A stretch of DNA of 64,000 nucleotides, from positions 248,001 to 312,000 of the forward strand of contig NZ_FYDX01000007.1 of the NCBI RefSeq assembly GCF_900187455.1, given 5' to 3'. Of this stretch, positions 26,613 to 37,032 are shown one piece after another (position 1 is the first letter of the stretch; each line of letters begins with the position of its first letter). The DNA is from Pseudomonas sp. Irchel 3E13 (GTDB taxonomy: Bacteria; Pseudomonadota; Gammaproteobacteria; Pseudomonadales; Pseudomonadaceae). Position numbers and translations under genes: made by a program. Below the pieces are notes generated by a model. It was not told where the DNA came from. It ran no database searches and saw nothing but the letters and a program-made list of their open reading frames with translations.

Positions 26613-27823
26613 CCGAAAAAACGCCGGCACAGCCACTGCATCTGGGCGAGGCTGGCTTCACGTCCCAAACGCCAAGGGCGGCCTTGCCGCACCTGCCGCC
26701 CCTGGCGCTGTACATCCATATTCCGTGGTGCGTGCGCAAATGCCCGTATTGCGACTTCAATTCCCACGCCGCCACACCCGAACTGCCTGAAGAGGCCTAC
26801 GTCGACGCGTTGCTGGCCGACCTCGACCAGGAATTGCACGCCGTATATGGCCGGCCGATCAGCTCGATCTTCTTTGGCGGCGGCACGCCCAGCCTGTTCA
26901 GCGCCAAGGCCCTGGGCCGCCTGCTGGCCGGGGTGGAGCAGCGCATTCCGTTTGCCAGCGATATCGAGATCACCCTGGAAGCCAATCCGGGGACCTTCGA
27001 GCAGGAGAAGTTCAAGGCCTACCGACAGTTGGGAATCAACCGACTGTCCATCGGCATCCAGAGCTTCCAGCAGGCCAAGCTCGAAGCGCTCGGCCGCATC
27101 CATAACGGCGACGAAGCGATCCGCGCCGCCGCCATGGCGCGCAATGCCGGCTTCGACAACTTCAACCTGGACCTGATGCACGGGCTGCCAGACCAATCGC
27201 TGGACGACGCCCTGGCCGACCTGCAACAAGCCATCGACCTTGGCCCGACGCACCTGTCCTGGTACCAGTTGACCCTGGAGCCGAACACCGTGTTCTGGAA
27301 CCAGCCGCCGGTGCTGCCGGAGGACGACATCCTTTGGGATATCCAGGAAGCCGGTCAGACCCTGCTCGCGAAAAACGGCTTCCACCAGTACGAAGTCTCC
27401 GCCTACGCCCAGGCCGGACGGGCGGCCCGGCACAACCTGAACTACTGGAGCTTCGGCGACTTCATCGGCATCGGCGCGGGCGCGCACGGCAAGCTCAGCC
27501 ACCCGGACGGCCGCATTCTGCGCACCTGGAAAACCCGTCTGCCCAAGGACTACCTGAACCCGGCCAAGGCCTTCAAGGCCGGTGAAAAGCTGCTGCCCGT
27601 GGATGAACTGCCCTTCGAATTCCTGATGAACGCCCTGCGCCTGACCGATGGCGTCGACGCTGTGCTGTTCAGCCAGCGAACCGGGCTGCCACTGGAACAA
27701 CTCACCGCGGCGCGCCGGGAAGCAGAACAAAAAGGCCTTTTACAAGTCGAACCGACGCGACTGGTCGCCACCGCGCGCGGCCAGTTGTTCCTCAACGACC
27801 TGTTGCAGTACTTCTTGACCTAA
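26609..27823 (+). CDS. hemW: Radical SAM heme chaperone HemW
   Basis: The 404-residue product starts [16 protein letters not shown] at 26609 with an ATGA overlap on rdgB. The radical SAM motif is in [15 protein letters not shown] near residues 37-51, followed by [25 protein letters not shown], and the C-terminal HemN-like domain. The CxxxCxxCxF signature places it with HemW, a heme-binding chaperone, rather than with the coproporphyrinogen oxidase HemN; this follows from the family and from its place behind rdgB. Confidence 0.95.
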   Translation: MTEKTPAQPLHLGEAGFTSQTPRAALPHLPPLALYIHIPWCVRKCPYCDFNSHAATPELPEEAYVDALLADLDQELHAVYGRPISSIFFGGGTPSLFSAKALGRLLAGVEQRIPFASDIEITLEANPGTFEQEKFKAYRQLGINRLSIGIQSFQQAKLEALGRIHNGDEAIRAAAMARNAGFDNFNLDLMHGLPDQSLDDALADLQQAIDLGPTHLSWYQLTLEPNTVFWNQPPVLPEDDILWDIQEAGQTLLAKNGFHQYEVSAYAQAGRAARHNLNYWSFGDFIGIGAGAHGKLSHPDGRILRTWKTRLPKDYLNPAKAFKAGEKLLPVDELPFEFLMNALRLTDGVDAVLFSQRTGLPLEQLTAARREAEQKGLLQVEPTRLVATARGQLFLNDLLQYFLT

Positions 27824-27832
27824 GGAAAGCGC

Positions 27833-28159
27833 ATGGACCTGGTACTCGACCTGCTCTCAACCATCTCCCGCTGGAGCCGTAGCAACCTGTCGGAAATCTC
27901 GCTGGCGCTGGTCGGCTGCCTGCTGGTGCTGTTCGGCACCGATATCAAAAGCTGGGTCGAAGGACGCCTCGGCGGCCTGGCCGGGGCTTTGCGGGTGCCG
28001 TTCATGGCCCTGCTGGTGCTGATCGGCAGCGGCGCTGCGCTGATCTATGCCACCCCGTGGGTGGTGAAGGGACTGGGCCAGTTCAACAACTACGCGCTGG
28101 CGCCGGTGTTGCTGGTGGTGCTGGTGTTGATCGGCGTGGTGGCTGATCGGCGGGGGTAA
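27833..28159 (+). CDS. DUF3392-family small membrane protein
   Basis: The 108-residue product has three hydrophobic segments (about residues 20-38, 50-78 and 88-105, including VLLVVLVLIGVVADRRG at the end). It follows hemW by 9 nt. It resembles the DUF3392 proteins found here in other pseudomonads; the function is unknown. Confidence 0.75.
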   Translation: MDLVLDLLSTISRWSRSNLSEISLALVGCLLVLFGTDIKSWVEGRLGGLAGALRVPFMALLVLIGSGAALIYATPWVVKGLGQFNNYALAPVLLVVLVLIGVVADRRG

Positions 28160-28215
28160 AGCAATCGCGACGCCTCGACAAGCTCGCGCCTAGAGGTCCG
28201 GTGTATTCGAGACCA

Positions 28216-28257
28216 GTAGGAGCGAGCTTGCTCGCGAAGGACCGCACAGCGGTCCCG
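28216..28257. repeat. Single REP element
   Basis: GTAGGAGCGAGCTTGCTCGC followed by GAAGGACCGCACAGCGGTCC. It contains an AGCGAGC/GCTCGC-type palindrome and a second GGACCG/CGGTCC hairpin. The same REP class, on the other strand and in two copies, forms the core of the element at 54675-54840. It lies between the convergent DUF3392 gene and trmB. Confidence 0.8.
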
Positions 28258-28262
28258 TTACA

Positions 28263-28988
28263 TCAGTCAGCCAGTTTCTCGTACTTCAAATCCCAAACCC
28301 CATGCCCCAGCCGCTCGCCGCGGCGTTCGAACTTGGTGATCGGGCGTTCTTCAGGACGCGGCACATAGGTGCCATCCGCCGCCTGGTTGCGATAACCCGG
28401 GGCGACATTCATCACTTCCAGCATGTATTCGGCATACGGTTCCCAGTCGGTCGCCATATGGAATACACCGCCCACCTTCAACTTGCGACGCACCAGCTCG
28501 GCGAACTCCGGCTGGACGATGCGGCGTTTGTGGTGACGGCTCTTGTGCCACGGATCAGGGAAGAACAGCATCAGGCGATCAAGGCTGCCGTCAGCGACGC
28601 ACTTGTTCAGCACCTCGATGGCATCGCAGTCATACACCCGCAGGTTCTTCAGACCCTGGGTCAGCACACCGTTAAGCAGCGCGCCGACACCCGGACGGTG
28701 CACTTCGACACCGATGAAGTCCTGATCCGGCGCGGCGGCGGCCATCTCCAGCAAGGAGTGCCCCATGCCGAAACCAATCTCCAGGGTGCGTGGCGCCGAG
28801 CGGCCGAACACCTGGTCGTAATCGACCGGGCTGTCGGCCAGCTTCAGGATGAACTGCGGGCCGCCCTGGTCCAGGCCGCGTTGCTGGCCTTCGGTCATGC
28901 GGCCGGCGCGCATCACGAAACTCTTGATACGGCGGTGTTGGCGCTCTTCGCCTTCGGCGGCGATCGGCGATTCTTGCGATTCAGTCAT
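28263..28988 (-). CDS. trmB: tRNA (guanine-46-N7)-methyltransferase
   Basis: The enzyme methylates G46 in the tRNA variable loop using SAM. The 241-residue product has motif [16 protein letters not shown] near residue 70, [13 protein letters not shown], the [18 protein letters not shown] block near 140, and [17 protein letters not shown]. It lies 9 nt after thiG on the same strand, a common Pseudomonas order. Confidence 0.96.
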   Translation of the reverse strand: MTESQESPIAAEGEERQHRRIKSFVMRAGRMTEGQQRGLDQGGPQFILKLADSPVDYDQVFGRSAPRTLEIGFGMGHSLLEMAAAAPDQDFIGVEVHRPGVGALLNGVLTQGLKNLRVYDCDAIEVLNKCVADGSLDRLMLFFPDPWHKSRHHKRRIVQPEFAELVRRKLKVGGVFHMATDWEPYAEYMLEVMNVAPGYRNQAADGTYVPRPEERPITKFERRGERLGHGVWDLKYEKLAD

Positions 28989-28997
28989 CAGAGGCTC

Positions 28998-29792
28998 TTA
29001 CTTGATCAGGCCATCCAGCGGCGACGAGGCGCTGGCATAGAGTTTTTTCGGCATGCGGCCGGCCAGGTAGGCAAGGCGGCCGGCGACGATGGCGTGTTTC
29101 ATGGCTTCGGCCATCATGATCGGCTGCTGCGCGTGGGCAATCGCCGAGTTCATCAACACCGCCTCGCAGCCCAGTTCCATGGCGATGGTGGCGTCGGACG
29201 CAGTACCGACACCGGCGTCCACCAGCACGGGCACCTTGGCTTCTTCGAGGATGATCTGCAGGTTGTACGGGTTGCAGATCCCCAGTCCCGTGCCGATCAG
29301 ACCGGCCAGCGGCATGACCGCGATGCAGCCGGCTTCGGCCAGTTGGCGGGCGATGATCGGATCATCGCTGGTGTAGACCATCACGTCGAAACCGTCCTTG
29401 ACCAGCACTTCGGCGGCCTTGAGGGTTTCGATCACGTTGGGGAACAGGGTCTTCTGGTCGGCCAGGACTTCCAGCTTGACCAGGTTGTGGCCGTCGAGCA
29501 GTTCGCGGGCCAGGCGGCAGGTGCGCACGGCTTCGACCGCGTCGTAGCAACCGGCGGTGTTCGGCAGGATGGTGTAGCGGTCTGGCGGCAGTACGTCGAG
29601 CAGGTTCGGCTCGCCCGGGTTCTGGCCGATGTTGGTCCGGCGCACGGCGACGGTGACGATCTCGGCGCCCGAGGCCTCGATGGCCAGGCGGGTTTCTTCC
29701 ATGTCACGGTACTTGCCGGTGCCAACCAGCAGGCGCGACTGGAAGGTACGACCGGCCAGGGTGAAGGGCTTGTCGCTACGAACGTTGCTCAT
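28998..29792 (-). CDS. thiG: Thiazole synthase
   Basis: ThiG builds the thiazole phosphate of thiamine from deoxyxylulose phosphate, dehydroglycine and ThiS thiocarboxylate. The 264-residue TIM barrel contains [14 protein letters not shown] near residue 13, the Schiff-base lysine region [15 protein letters not shown] near 105, and [14 protein letters not shown] near 185. thiS precedes it by 48 nt. Confidence 0.97.
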   Translation of the reverse strand: MSNVRSDKPFTLAGRTFQSRLLVGTGKYRDMEETRLAIEASGAEIVTVAVRRTNIGQNPGEPNLLDVLPPDRYTILPNTAGCYDAVEAVRTCRLARELLDGHNLVKLEVLADQKTLFPNVIETLKAAEVLVKDGFDVMVYTSDDPIIARQLAEAGCIAVMPLAGLIGTGLGICNPYNLQIILEEAKVPVLVDAGVGTASDATIAMELGCEAVLMNSAIAHAQQPIMMAEAMKHAIVAGRLAYLAGRMPKKLYASASSPLDGLIK

Positions 29793-29840
29793 CGGTAATC
29801 CTCTTGAAGGTTGAGGGACTTGCAGGTGAAGCGCGGGGGC

Positions 29841-30041
29841 CTAGCCGCCGCCGATGGCGTGGACAACTTCCACCTGGTCGCCTTCGCTCAACGCGGTGCT
29901 GTCGTGCTGGCTGCGCGGCACGATGTCCAGGTTCAGTTCGACCGCCACCCGACGCCCAACCAGGTCAAGCCGGCTCAGCAGGGCCGCGACGCTTTCGCCG
30001 TCGGGCAATTCGAAGGGTTCACCGTTCAGTTGAATGCGCAT
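29841..30041 (-). CDS. thiS: Thiamine biosynthesis sulfur carrier ThiS
   Basis: The 66-residue beta-grasp protein starts MRIQLNGEPFELPDGESVAA and ends in the essential Gly-Gly (VEVVHAIGGG), which is thiocarboxylated to give sulfur to ThiG. An ATG five codons upstream is possible. It is the first gene of thiS-thiG-trmB. Confidence 0.96.
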   Translation of the reverse strand: MRIQLNGEPFELPDGESVAALLSRLDLVGRRVAVELNLDIVPRSQHDSTALSEGDQVEVVHAIGGG

Positions 30042-30143
30042 GCGCACGGCCGCCATTATTTTTAGGGGCCCGCATTCTAGCGCCGATCCGCGCCCGAACC
30101 CAAGGCCGGGCGACACCATTCGTCACGATTTTCGACCCGCGAG

Positions 30144-30515
30144 TCAGTTCATCCGCCAGGCCGCCAGACCCAGGCACAACCAGCCGGCGAGGAAGGCGGT
30201 TCCGCCCAATGGCGTGATGATGCCGAGCTTGCTGATACCGCTCAGGGTCAGCAGGTACAGACTGCCAGAGAACAGCAGGATGCCGAGGCCGAACAGACCG
30301 CCGGCCCAGTTCACCAGCCGTCCGGGCAGGTGCACGCTGAGCACCGCGACGCCGATCAGCGCCAGCGCGTGGACCAGTTGATAGGTGACGCCGGTGTGGA
30401 AGATCGCCAGGTATTCAGGGGTCAGCCGGCCCTTGAGTCCGTGGGCGGCGAAGGCACCGAGGGCCACGCCGGTAAAGCCGAAGAACGCCGCAAGCATCAG
30501 GAAGCTACGAAGCAT
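30144..30515 (-). CDS. DUF423-family membrane protein
   Basis: The 123-residue product starts MLRSFLMLAAFFGFTGVALG and has four hydrophobic helices. The AFAAHGLKGRLTPEYLAIFHTGVTYQLVHAL block is typical of the family (YgdD-like). The function is unknown. I use the ATG at 30515 behind AAGGAG; the frame is open further upstream, into the divergent mtgA promoter region. Confidence 0.88.
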   Translation of the reverse strand: MLRSFLMLAAFFGFTGVALGAFAAHGLKGRLTPEYLAIFHTGVTYQLVHALALIGVAVLSVHLPGRLVNWAGGLFGLGILLFSGSLYLLTLSGISKLGIITPLGGTAFLAGWLCLGLAAWRMN

Positions 30516-30545
30516 GGAACAACTCCTTGGGGTGCACAGGGCCTG

Positions 30546-30551
30546 TATAAT
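30546..30551 (+). promoter_or_regulatory. Candidate -10 element for mtgA
   Basis: A TATAAT lies 34 nt upstream of the mtgA ATG. A TTGGGG at 30527-30532 is too close to serve as a normal -35 (13-nt gap), so the upstream half is uncertain. Confidence 0.4.
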
Positions 30552-30584
30552 GGCCCGCTCATCCGCCGCGGCCAAGCCATCACC

Positions 30585-31286
30585 ATGCTGTCATCCGTAT
30601 TTCGACGACTCGCTCGTGCCCTGCTCTGGTTCGCCGGAGGCAGCGTATTGCTGGTGCTGATCTTTCGCTGGGTGCCGCCGCCGGGTACGGCGCTGATGGT
30701 CGAGCGCAAGATCGAATCCTGGTTCGACGGCCAGCCCATCGACTTGCAGCGCGACTGGGAGCCTTGGGAACGAATCTCCGATGAGCTGAAAGTGGCGGTC
30801 ATCGCCGGCGAAGACCAGAAATTCGCCAGCCATTGGGGCTTCGACTTCACGGCCATCCAGGCGGCGCTGGCGCATAACGAGCGCGGCGGCAGTGTCCGCG
30901 GGGCCAGCACCCTCAGCCAGCAGGTGGCCAAGAACCAGTTTCTCTGGTCCGGCCGAAGCTGGCTGCGCAAGGGGCTGGAAGCCTGGTTTACCGCGCTGAT
31001 CGAATTGCTCTGGTCGAAGGAGCGGATCCTCGAGGTCTACCTCAACAGTGCGGAATGGGACGACGGTGTGTTTGGCGCCCAGGCCGCGGCTCGCCATCAC
31101 TTCGGCGTCGACGCCAGTCGGTTGTCGCGCCAGCAGGCCAGCCTGCTCGCCGCCGTACTGCCCAACCCGCGTAACTGGAGTGCCAGCCGGCCAAGTAGCT
31201 ATGTAGCGCGGCGGGCCGGGTGGATTCGGCAGCAAATGGGGCAGTTGGGTGGCGACAGTTATCTGGAGCAGTTGCAGGGGCGATGA
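30585..31286 (+). CDS. mtgA: Monofunctional peptidoglycan glycosyltransferase
   Basis: The enzyme polymerises lipid II into glycan strands without a transpeptidase domain. The 233-residue product starts MLSSVFRRLARALLWFAGGS, has one membrane anchor (about residues 11-32) and a GT51 domain with AGEDQKFASHWGFD near 72, RGASTLSQQVAKN near 105, and ERILEVYLNSAEWDDGVFG. The 25 codons open upstream belong to antisense sequence. Confidence 0.96.
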   Translation: MLSSVFRRLARALLWFAGGSVLLVLIFRWVPPPGTALMVERKIESWFDGQPIDLQRDWEPWERISDELKVAVIAGEDQKFASHWGFDFTAIQAALAHNERGGSVRGASTLSQQVAKNQFLWSGRSWLRKGLEAWFTALIELLWSKERILEVYLNSAEWDDGVFGAQAAARHHFGVDASRLSRQQASLLAAVLPNPRNWSASRPSSYVARRAGWIRQQMGQLGGDSYLEQLQGR

Positions 31287-31304
31287 TTTAGGCCCTACAG
31301 CCAA

Positions 31305-31338
31305 TAAAAAAGCCCGACCTTTCGAGTCGGGCTTTCTA
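31305..31338. terminator. Bidirectional terminator between mtgA and rpoH
   Basis: AAAGCCCGAC (31309-31318) pairs with GTCGGGCTTT (31326-31335), with an A-run to the left and T-rich sequence to the right. It sits between converging genes. Confidence 0.88.
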
Positions 31339-31356
31339 TTCCTAACACCTGGAAAA

Positions 31357-32211
<855 letters not shown>

Positions 32212-32239
32212 ACGAAAAAACCTCCGACTCACTAAACTC

Positions 32240-32253
32240 GTGCCCATGGGCAC
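32240..32253 (-). promoter_or_regulatory. Perfect palindrome in the rpoH leader
   Basis: GTGCCCATGGGCAC is a 14-bp perfect palindrome 28 nt upstream of the rpoH ATG. In RNA it could form a tight hairpin or a dimer contact close to the CGGAGG ribosome-binding site without covering it. Whether it regulates rpoH is unknown. Confidence 0.4.
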
Positions 32254-32324
32254 TGCCAACATTGACCGGAAACCGCTAAACAAGTTCCCTGAAAACCAAA
32301 ATAGTCAATACCAGCAAAAAGACA

Positions 32325-33353
32325 CTATCGTGGTGCCAGCTCACTCAGATGCCGGGCCACCGCGATCCATGCACCGATATACCCTAACAGTACCGCACCA
32401 AGCAAGAGCGACAGACCATCGGCAGAGGGCACGCCGGCCAACGCGAAATCGCTGCCATACAGCCCTGACAGGTCGACCACCGCGTCATTCAGCCAGTTCA
32501 GCCCGAATGCCAGCACGCCCCACGACAGAATCCCCGCGCCCAGCCCGTACAACGCACCCATATAAAGAAAGGGGCGACGCACATAGCTGTCGGTTCCGCC
32601 GACCAGCTTGATGACTTCGATTTCCGTGCGACGGTTCTCGATATGCAGGCGAATGGTATTACCGATCACCAGCAACAGCGCGGACACCAGCAGAACGGTG
32701 AGGCCAAAGACGAAGCGATCACCCAGCTTGAGGATCGCCGCCAGCCGCTCTACCCAGACCAGATCGAGCTGCGCCAGTTCGACGTGCGGCAGCTCCGACA
32801 AGCGCTGGCGCAGGGCTTCCAGGGTCGGTTTGTCGACTTCCGCCGGGGTCACTACCACCACGCCGGGCAACGGGTTGTCCGGCAGTTCACGCAGGGCCTC
32901 GCCCAAGCCAGACTGCTGCTGGAATTCATTGAGCGCCTGTTCGCGGCTCACGTACTCGGCATCGGCCACGCCGGGCAGGGTCTTGATCTGCTCGCGCAGG
33001 GCCTCGCCATCACGGGCGCTGGCGTCCAGCTTCAGGTACAGGGAAATCTGCGCGGCGCGCTGCCAGGAGCCGCCCAGCCGTTCGATATTGCTCAGGATCA
33101 GCGACAGGCCCATCGGCAGGCTGAGCGCCACCGCCATCACCAGGCAGGTGAAGAAGCTACCGATCGGCTGCTTGCCCAAGCGACGCAGGCTGTCCACCAG
33201 GCTGGCGCGGTGGCTTTCCAGCCAGGCATGCAGCAGGGTGCGGAAATCCGGGCCGTCGTCATCGTCATGGCCCTTCTTCTTTTTCTCCGGTTGCGCGTCG
33301 GCCGGCTTCGGCGCTACCCGTTCGGATACTTTTGGACTGCGTGTCGCACTCAT
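32325..33353 (-). CDS. ftsX: Cell-division ABC transporter permease FtsX
   Basis: FtsX couples cytoplasmic FtsE to periplasmic activators of septal murein hydrolases. The 342-residue product has a long charged N-tail (about residues 1-70, with EKKKKGHDDDDGPDF), four membrane helices (about 73-95, 222-243, 269-292 and 315-335) and a large periplasmic loop between the first two. It overlaps the ftsE stop by 4 nt. Confidence 0.96.
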   Translation of the reverse strand: MSATRSPKVSERVAPKPADAQPEKKKKGHDDDDGPDFRTLLHAWLESHRASLVDSLRRLGKQPIGSFFTCLVMAVALSLPMGLSLILSNIERLGGSWQRAAQISLYLKLDASARDGEALREQIKTLPGVADAEYVSREQALNEFQQQSGLGEALRELPDNPLPGVVVVTPAEVDKPTLEALRQRLSELPHVELAQLDLVWVERLAAILKLGDRFVFGLTVLLVSALLLVIGNTIRLHIENRRTEIEVIKLVGGTDSYVRRPFLYMGALYGLGAGILSWGVLAFGLNWLNDAVVDLSGLYGSDFALAGVPSADGLSLLLGAVLLGYIGAWIAVARHLSELAPR

Positions 33354-34021
33354 TGCCCGGCCTCCCCATCGCCGATCAGGCGGCCGCGCTGCAGCGTCAG
33401 CATGCGATGGCGCATACGCGCGATCAGCGCCAGGTCGTGACTGGCGATCAGCACGCTGGTGCCCAGGCGGTTGATATCTTCGAAAACACCCATGATCTCC
33501 GCGGCAAGGCGCGGGTCGAGGTTACCGGTGGGTTCGTCCGCCAGCAGCAATGCCGGGCGGTGAACGATGGCGCGGGCGATGCCGACCCGCTGTTGCTGGC
33601 CGGTGGACAGGTCGCCGGGGAACAGCGCGGACTTGTCGGAAAGCGCCACCCGCTCCAGTGCCGAATCGACCCGCTTGGCGATCTCGACCTTGGACAGGCC
33701 GAGGATCTGCAATGGCAGGGCAACGTTATTGAAGACGGTACGGTCGAACAGCAACTGGTGATTCTGGAACACCACGCCGATCTGGCGGCGCAGGAACGGG
33801 ATCTGCGCATTGGTGATCTGGCCCAGATCCTGGCCGGCCAGCAGCAACTTGCCGCTGGTCGGACGCTCCATGGCCAGCAGCAGGCGCAACAGGGTGCTCT
33901 TGCCGGCACCGGAGTGACCGGTCACGAACAGAAATTCGCCCCGCCGTACCCGAAAACTCAACTCATGCAGGCCAACGTGACCATTCGGGTAACGCTTGGC
34001 GACCTGTTCGAATCGAATCAT
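33350..34021 (-). CDS. ftsE: Cell-division ABC ATPase FtsE
   Basis: The 223-residue ATPase has Walker A GHSGAGKST near residue 35, the signature LSTGQQQRVGIARA near 137, Walker B LLLADEPTGNLD, and the switch His in IASHDLALI. It pairs with FtsX. It overlaps ftsY by 4 nt and ftsX by 4 nt, so the three genes are translationally coupled. Confidence 0.97.
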   Translation of the reverse strand: MIRFEQVAKRYPNGHVGLHELSFRVRRGEFLFVTGHSGAGKSTLLRLLLAMERPTSGKLLLAGQDLGQITNAQIPFLRRQIGVVFQNHQLLFDRTVFNNVALPLQILGLSKVEIAKRVDSALERVALSDKSALFPGDLSTGQQQRVGIARAIVHRPALLLADEPTGNLDPRLAAEIMGVFEDINRLGTSVLIASHDLALIARMRHRMLTLQRGRLIGDGEAGQ

Positions 34022-35445
34022 GGGTGCTCCCGCTCGGCAAACAGTGCTTTAACGAAGGATTCTGCTTCGAACGCGCGCAGATCGTCGATGCCTTCACCTA
34101 CGCCAATATAGCGAATGGGCAGACCGAACTGCTTGGCCAGGGCGAAAATCACCCCGCCCTTGGCGGTGCCGTCCAGCTTGGTCAGGGCCAGGCCAGTCAG
34201 TTCAACGCTCTGGTTGAAGTGCTTGGCCTGGTTGATGGCGTTCTGGCCAGTGCCGGCGTCGAGTACCAGCAGCACCTCGTGTGGCGCATCGGCGTCGAGC
34301 TTGCCAATCACCCGGCGAACCTTCTTCAGCTCTTCCATCAGGTTGTCTTTGGTGTGCAGGCGGCCGGCGGTGTCGGCGATCAGCACATCGACACCACGGG
34401 CCTTGGCGGCCTGCACGGCATCGAAGATTACCGAGGCCGAGTCGGCGCCGGTGTGCTGGGCGATGACCGGGATGTTGTTGCGCTCACCCCAGACCTGCAA
34501 CTGCTCCACCGCCGCGGCACGGAAGGTATCGCCGGCAGCCAGCATGACCTTCTTACCTTCGAGCTGGAGCTTCTTGGCCAGCTTGCCGATGGTGGTGGTC
34601 TTGCCGGCGCCGTTGACGCCAACCACCAGGATGACGAACGGTTTGTTCTGCGACTGAATCCGCAGCGGTTGCTCCACCGGCTTGAGCAGCCCGGCCAGTT
34701 CGTCCTGCAGCGATTTGTACAGTGCGTCGGCGTCCGCCAGTTGCTTGCGGGCGACTTTCTGGGTCAGGTTCTGCACGATCAGAGAGGTGGCCTCGACACC
34801 GACGTCGGCGGTCAGCAGACGGGTTTCGATTTCATCAAGCAGGTCGTCATCGATGGCCTTCTTGCCGAGGAACAGGCTGGCCATGCCCTCGCCGATGCTG
34901 GCGCTGGTCTTCGACAGGCCTTGCTTGAGGCGGGAGAAGAAGCCGGTCTTGGCTTCTTCCACAGGCGCGGGGGCTGGCGCAGGCTCGACAACCGCTTCGA
35001 CCACCGGAGCAGGAGCCGCAGCGACAACCACCGGAGCAGGCTCGACGACCGGCGCGACGGGCTCGGATTGCGGGATTGGCGCGGGTTGCGGCTCAGGTTC
35101 GACATGAACGACTTCAACCGCCCGCTCGGGAATGACCGGCGGCTGGTGGGGTTCAAGGTCAGGCACCAGCGCGACCGGCTCTTCCGGCACCGGCAGCACC
35201 AGGCTGGACGGCGCGGCGAGCGGCGCTTCAGGCGCAACCGGAGCCAGCACTTCAGGGGCGATGGCCGGCGCGGCGCTAACCTGAGGCTCCGGCACAACGG
35301 CGGGAGCGGGCTCGGGAGCGATCGGGGCGGGGCTTTCAGGCTGTTCGACAACAGGTTGCTGGGGCTTCTTGCGCAGCCAGCCGAACAGGCCTTTCTTTTC
35401 ACCGGGCGCAGCCGGCGTTTTCTTGTCGTCGTTGGAACCAAACAT
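34018..35445 (-). CDS. ftsY: Signal recognition particle receptor FtsY
   Basis: FtsY docks ribosome-SRP complexes at the membrane. The 475-residue product begins MFGSNDDKKTPAAPGEKKGL, followed by a long Pro/Ala/Glu/Val-rich acidic A domain (to about residue 165). The NG domain has GVNGAGKTTTIGKLAKKL near 283, DTAGRLHTKDNLMEELKK, TKLDGTAKGGV, and the C-terminal GVGEGIDDLRAF. It leads the ftsY-ftsE-ftsX unit. Confidence 0.97.
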   Translation of the reverse strand: MFGSNDDKKTPAAPGEKKGLFGWLRKKPQQPVVEQPESPAPIAPEPAPAVVPEPQVSAAPAIAPEVLAPVAPEAPLAAPSSLVLPVPEEPVALVPDLEPHQPPVIPERAVEVVHVEPEPQPAPIPQSEPVAPVVEPAPVVVAAAPAPVVEAVVEPAPAPAPVEEAKTGFFSRLKQGLSKTSASIGEGMASLFLGKKAIDDDLLDEIETRLLTADVGVEATSLIVQNLTQKVARKQLADADALYKSLQDELAGLLKPVEQPLRIQSQNKPFVILVVGVNGAGKTTTIGKLAKKLQLEGKKVMLAAGDTFRAAAVEQLQVWGERNNIPVIAQHTGADSASVIFDAVQAAKARGVDVLIADTAGRLHTKDNLMEELKKVRRVIGKLDADAPHEVLLVLDAGTGQNAINQAKHFNQSVELTGLALTKLDGTAKGGVIFALAKQFGLPIRYIGVGEGIDDLRAFEAESFVKALFAEREHP

Positions 35446-35679
35446 GGAAGACGGCTATCTCAGGGTGGCGATGCGCCTGCTTGGCGCGTCAGAATTCTTT
35501 TAACGCAGAAGAGACTCTTTTAAATCCGGCTCGTTCGTGCGCGTCGTCTATTTTGTCGAGGGGCCTTTGCGGCGACATCCTCGACAGGCATGGTCGCCAG
35601 GCAACCGGATCAGTATCCTAGCACCTCCTAGCCCGCCGACGCTAAGGCCATGCGGGCAGCCCAACAGGTTGAACTACGA

Positions 35680-37032
35680 ATGAATGCTCTAGCCCGCCGT
35701 GCCGCTGGCCTGCTGCTCAGCACGATTTGCCTGCCCCTGGCGGCCCTCGCCGCCGACCCGCAACCCACCCACGAATTCATCCTCGACAACGGCCTGAAAG
35801 TTGTCGTGCGCGAAGACCATCGCGCCCCGGTGGTGGTTTCGCAGGTCTGGTACAAGGTCGGCTCCAGCTACGAGACCCCGGGCCAGACCGGCCTGTCCCA
35901 CGCTCTTGAGCACATGATGTTCAAAGGCAGCGAGAAGGTTGGCCCCGGCGAGGGCTCGCGCATCCTGCGCGACCTCGGCGCCGAGGAAAACGCCTTCACC
36001 AGCGACGACTACACCGCTTATTACCAGGTCCTGGCCCGTGATCGCCTGAACGTCGCCCTGGAACTGGAAGCCGACCGCATGGCCAGCCTGCGCCTGCCGG
36101 CCGACGAGTTCAGCCGCGAAATCGAGGTCATCAAGGAAGAGCGCCGCCTGCGCACCGACGACAACCCTGGCTCCAAAGCATTCGAACTGTTCAAGGCGAT
36201 GGCCTACCCGGCCAGCGGCTACCACACGCCGACCATCGGCTGGATGGCCGACCTGCAACGCATGAAGGTCGAAGAGCTGCGTCATTGGTACGAGTCCTGG
36301 TACGCACCGAACAACGCCACCCTGGTGGTGGTCGGTGACATCACCGTCGATGAAGTGCGCAAGCTGGCCGACCGCTGGTTCGCCGGCATCCCGAAACGTA
36401 CCCTGCCGCCGACCAAGCTGCCGCTGGAACTGGCTGAACCCGGCCAACGCCAGTTGACCGTGCATGTGCGCACACAACTGCCGAGCCTGATCTACGGCTT
36501 CAACGTGCCGGGCCTCGCCACCGCGAAGAATCCTCGTGAAGTGCATGCCCTGCGGCTGATTTCGGCCCTGCTCGACGGCGGCTACAGCGCCCGCATGGCC
36601 AGCCGTCTGGAGCGCGGCCAGGAGCTGGTAGCCGGTGCCTCGACCCGCTACGACCCGTTCACCCGCGGCGACAGCCTGTTCGTGCTCTCGGCAACCCCGA
36701 ACACGCAGAAGAAAAAGACCCTCGCCCAAGTCGAAACCGGTATCTGGCAGTTGCTCGACGAACTGAAGACCACCCCGCCAAGCGCCGAAGAGCTGGAGCG
36801 CGTGCGCGCCCAGGTGATCGCCGGCCTGGTCTACGACCGCGACTCCATCAGCAGCCAGGCCACCACCATCGGCCAACTGGAAACGGTCGGCCTGTCCTGG
36901 AAGCTGATCGACAACGAGCTGGACGAACTGAAGAGCGTGACCCCCGCGGACATCCAGAACGCCGCGCGCACCTACTTCACCCGCGAGCGCCTGAGCATCG
37001 CCCATGTACTGCCCGAGGAGCGCGCCCAATGA
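35680..37032 (+). CDS. M16-family zinc protease, catalytic partner
   Basis: The 450-residue product has a signal peptide (MNALARRAAGLLLSTICLPLAALAA) and an M16 N-domain with the inverted zinc motif HALEH near residue 75, followed by a downstream Glu in ALELEADRMASLRL. A second M16 domain begins near 190. Such proteins act in the periplasm as heterodimers with a non-catalytic partner, here the next gene, which overlaps by 4 nt. The start at 35680 gives a normal signal peptide; an ATG ten codons earlier does not. The substrate is unknown. Confidence 0.93.
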   Translation: MNALARRAAGLLLSTICLPLAALAADPQPTHEFILDNGLKVVVREDHRAPVVVSQVWYKVGSSYETPGQTGLSHALEHMMFKGSEKVGPGEGSRILRDLGAEENAFTSDDYTAYYQVLARDRLNVALELEADRMASLRLPADEFSREIEVIKEERRLRTDDNPGSKAFELFKAMAYPASGYHTPTIGWMADLQRMKVEELRHWYESWYAPNNATLVVVGDITVDEVRKLADRWFAGIPKRTLPPTKLPLELAEPGQRQLTVHVRTQLPSLIYGFNVPGLATAKNPREVHALRLISALLDGGYSARMASRLERGQELVAGASTRYDPFTRGDSLFVLSATPNTQKKKTLAQVETGIWQLLDELKTTPPSAEELERVRAQVIAGLVYDRDSISSQATTIGQLETVGLSWKLIDNELDELKSVTPADIQNAARTYFTRERLSIAHVLPEERAQ

